NCBI GenBank assembly: GCA_028697935.1
Contig: JAQVEM010000064.1
Location: forward strand, 1-7,675
DNA length: 7,675 nt
Source of the DNA: Actinomycetota bacterium
Lineage (GTDB): Bacteria > Actinomycetota > Humimicrobiia > Humimicrobiales > Humimicrobiaceae
Direction: 5' to 3'
Shown here: positions 6,747 to 7,675 of the stretch, one piece after another
How the letters are laid out: every line of letters starts with the position of its first letter
How positions within the stretch are numbered: the stretch's first letter is position 1
Notes under the pieces: generated by a model
What the model was told of the DNA's origin: nothing
Seen by the model: only the letters and a program-made list of their open reading frames with translations
Databases searched by the model: none
Program-made: the position numbers and the translations under genes

Positions 6747-7675
6747 TCTATCTCTCCTGCTATAAACTTCTCACAGTTTGCTTTTGCTTCTTCATCAGGA
6801 AATTTTTTGGGAGGATGTTTCATTAAATAAGAAGATGCAGAATACAGAGGACCTCCGATATTCCTATCAAGGGCTATCTTTGCATACCTTATAGCATCAA
6901 TTATTATACCTGCTGCATTTGCTGAGTCCTCAATTGCACATTCAAGCTGAATACTTACCGGGTTTCCGCCAAAGTTTTCCGCATCCCAGTAAAGACGGCA
7001 AATTTTCCTATCTTTCTGCAGCCCTATATATCCAAAACCAACCGAGACTTCTGCCTTATAGGGAAGGATGCTTTCCACAGAATCCTTTTTAGAGAACTCC
7101 TTGGTTTCTCCCCTCTTTACCAAGTTCACAAAATCAGTATTTCCTGCAAAGTTCAGCTGCGAGGTTTCATTTATCTTTACTCCCCTATCAACACAGAGCT
7201 GGGTTATTATTCTATGGAGTATAGTGGCTCCAACTTGTGACTTTATATCGTCCCCTATGAGGGGTACTTTTGCAGCTTTTGATTTTTCAACAAATTCTGA
7301 GTTGGATGATATGAACTCAGGCATGCAATTTATAAAACCGCATCCTGCTTCAATGGCACAATTAGCATAAAATTTCGCAGCATTCTCGGAACCTGTAGGT
7401 ATGAAGTTTACCAATATTTCCGCTCCTGAATCCTTGAGTTCTTTTACTACATCACATGGTTTTTGGTCATCCGCTACATCGTAAAATTTCCTTAAATGAT
7501 CAGGGGCACCATCCATTATTGGACCCATTTTTACTTCAACATTCTGCTGGGGAACCTCTGCAAATTTAGTCATATTATTGGGTTTTGCAAATATTGCTTC
7601 TGCAAGGTCTTTACCAATCTTATTTCTGTCTATATCAAAGGCAGCAACATACTTGATATCCCTTATTTTGTAATC
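6740..7675 (-). CDS. myo-inositol-1-phosphate synthase, 5' end beyond the window
   Basis: This enzyme (EC 5.5.1.4) converts glucose 6-phosphate to 1L-myo-inositol 1-phosphate (D-inositol 3-phosphate) with bound NAD. A cytosolic product of 311 residues is visible, ending at TAG 6742-6740. An internal ATG at 7573 could pass for the start. However, the frame stays open for 34 more codons to the window edge, and those codons read as Rossmann-fold sequence (DIKYVAAFDIDRNKIGKDL), so the gene is partial and lacks only its N-terminal GxG NAD loop. In fragment numbering, family motifs are NFIPTGSE (about 90-97), GDDIKSQVGAT (141-151), LNFAGNTDF (174-182), DRK (222-224), EDSANAAG (249-256) and AKIALDRNIGGPL (265-277). 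These match the compact archaeal/actinobacterial type rather than the longer eukaryotic form. The stop overlaps the kinase start by 7 bp, which implies coupled expression. Family assignment is very secure; the direction of flux in vivo is not. Confidence 0.95.
   Translation of the reverse strand, partial: DYKIRDIKYVAAFDIDRNKIGKDLAEAIFAKPNNMTKFAEVPQQNVEVKMGPIMDGAPDHLRKFYDVADDQKPCDVVKELKDSGAEILVNFIPTGSENAAKFYANCAIEAGCGFINCMPEFISSNSEFVEKSKAAKVPLIGDDIKSQVGATILHRIITQLCVDRGVKINETSQLNFAGNTDFVNLVKRGETKEFSKKDSVESILPYKAEVSVGFGYIGLQKDRKICRLYWDAENFGGNPVSIQLECAIEDSANAAGIIIDAIRYAKIALDRNIGGPLYSASSYLMKHPPKKFPDEEAKANCEKFIAGEIDW
6754..6758 (-). promoter_or_regulatory. ribosome binding site for the kinase TTG start
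   Basis: The minus strand reads AGGAG, then seven bases, then TTG at 6746. The site lies inside the codons for the last residues (AGEIDW) of the inositol-phosphate synthase. It supports the unusual TTG start and suggests the kinase is translated by ribosomes finishing the upstream gene. Confidence 0.75.

Noticed and set aside
1..7675. CRISPR arrays, tRNA or rRNA genes, insertion sequences, phage genes
   Set aside because: Scanning both strands showed no regularly spaced repeats, no tRNA-like sequence with terminal stem and TTC loop, and no transposase or phage protein motifs.

Overview
This window comes from an AT-rich, probably anaerobic, bacterium. The binding protein has a lipobox, most starts have strong purine-rich Shine-Dalgarno sites, and TTG and GTG starts are used beside ATG. 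The lineage cannot be fixed from the sequence. Low-GC clostridia-like, thermotogal or atribacterial lineages would all fit, but that is only an impression. Every supported gene lies on the minus strand, so transcription runs from high to low coordinates. Genes cover almost the whole window, and the largest gap is 183 bp.

Read in the direction of transcription, the first block (7675 down to 4010) is metabolic. It holds a myo-inositol-1-phosphate synthase (cut by the right window edge), a PfkB-family sugar/inositol kinase that overlaps it by 7 bp, a Gfo/Idh/MocA NAD(P)-dependent dehydrogenase, and a single-domain SIS sugar-phosphate isomerase of the KdsD/KpsF/GutQ type. Spacings of -7, 21 and 1 bp indicate one co-transcribed, partly translationally coupled unit.

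The second block (3915 down to 1) is a ribose/inositol-type (CUT2) ABC importer. It holds a lipoprotein sugar-binding protein, a membrane permease, an RbsA-like double-ATPase, and the first 40 codons of a second permease that runs off the left edge. A 94-bp gap with a consensus -10 hexamer and an isolated strong Shine-Dalgarno-like site precedes the binding protein. A perfect 15-bp inverted repeat followed by a T-run lies between the binding protein and the permease, and probably makes the binding protein the most abundant product.

Taken together, the cluster looks like uptake of a cyclitol or sugar (myo-inositol is the best guess) with phosphorylation by the PfkB kinase. The kinase product could be the same inositol phosphate that the synthase makes from glucose 6-phosphate. 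The dehydrogenase and isomerase would then act on oxidised or phosphorylated intermediates. No classical iolB/C/D/E genes are visible. The combination of inositol-phosphate synthase, kinase, dehydrogenase, KdsD-like isomerase and importer is the main point of interest. Its actual substrate and direction (salvage, synthesis or breakdown) are inferred, not shown by the sequence.
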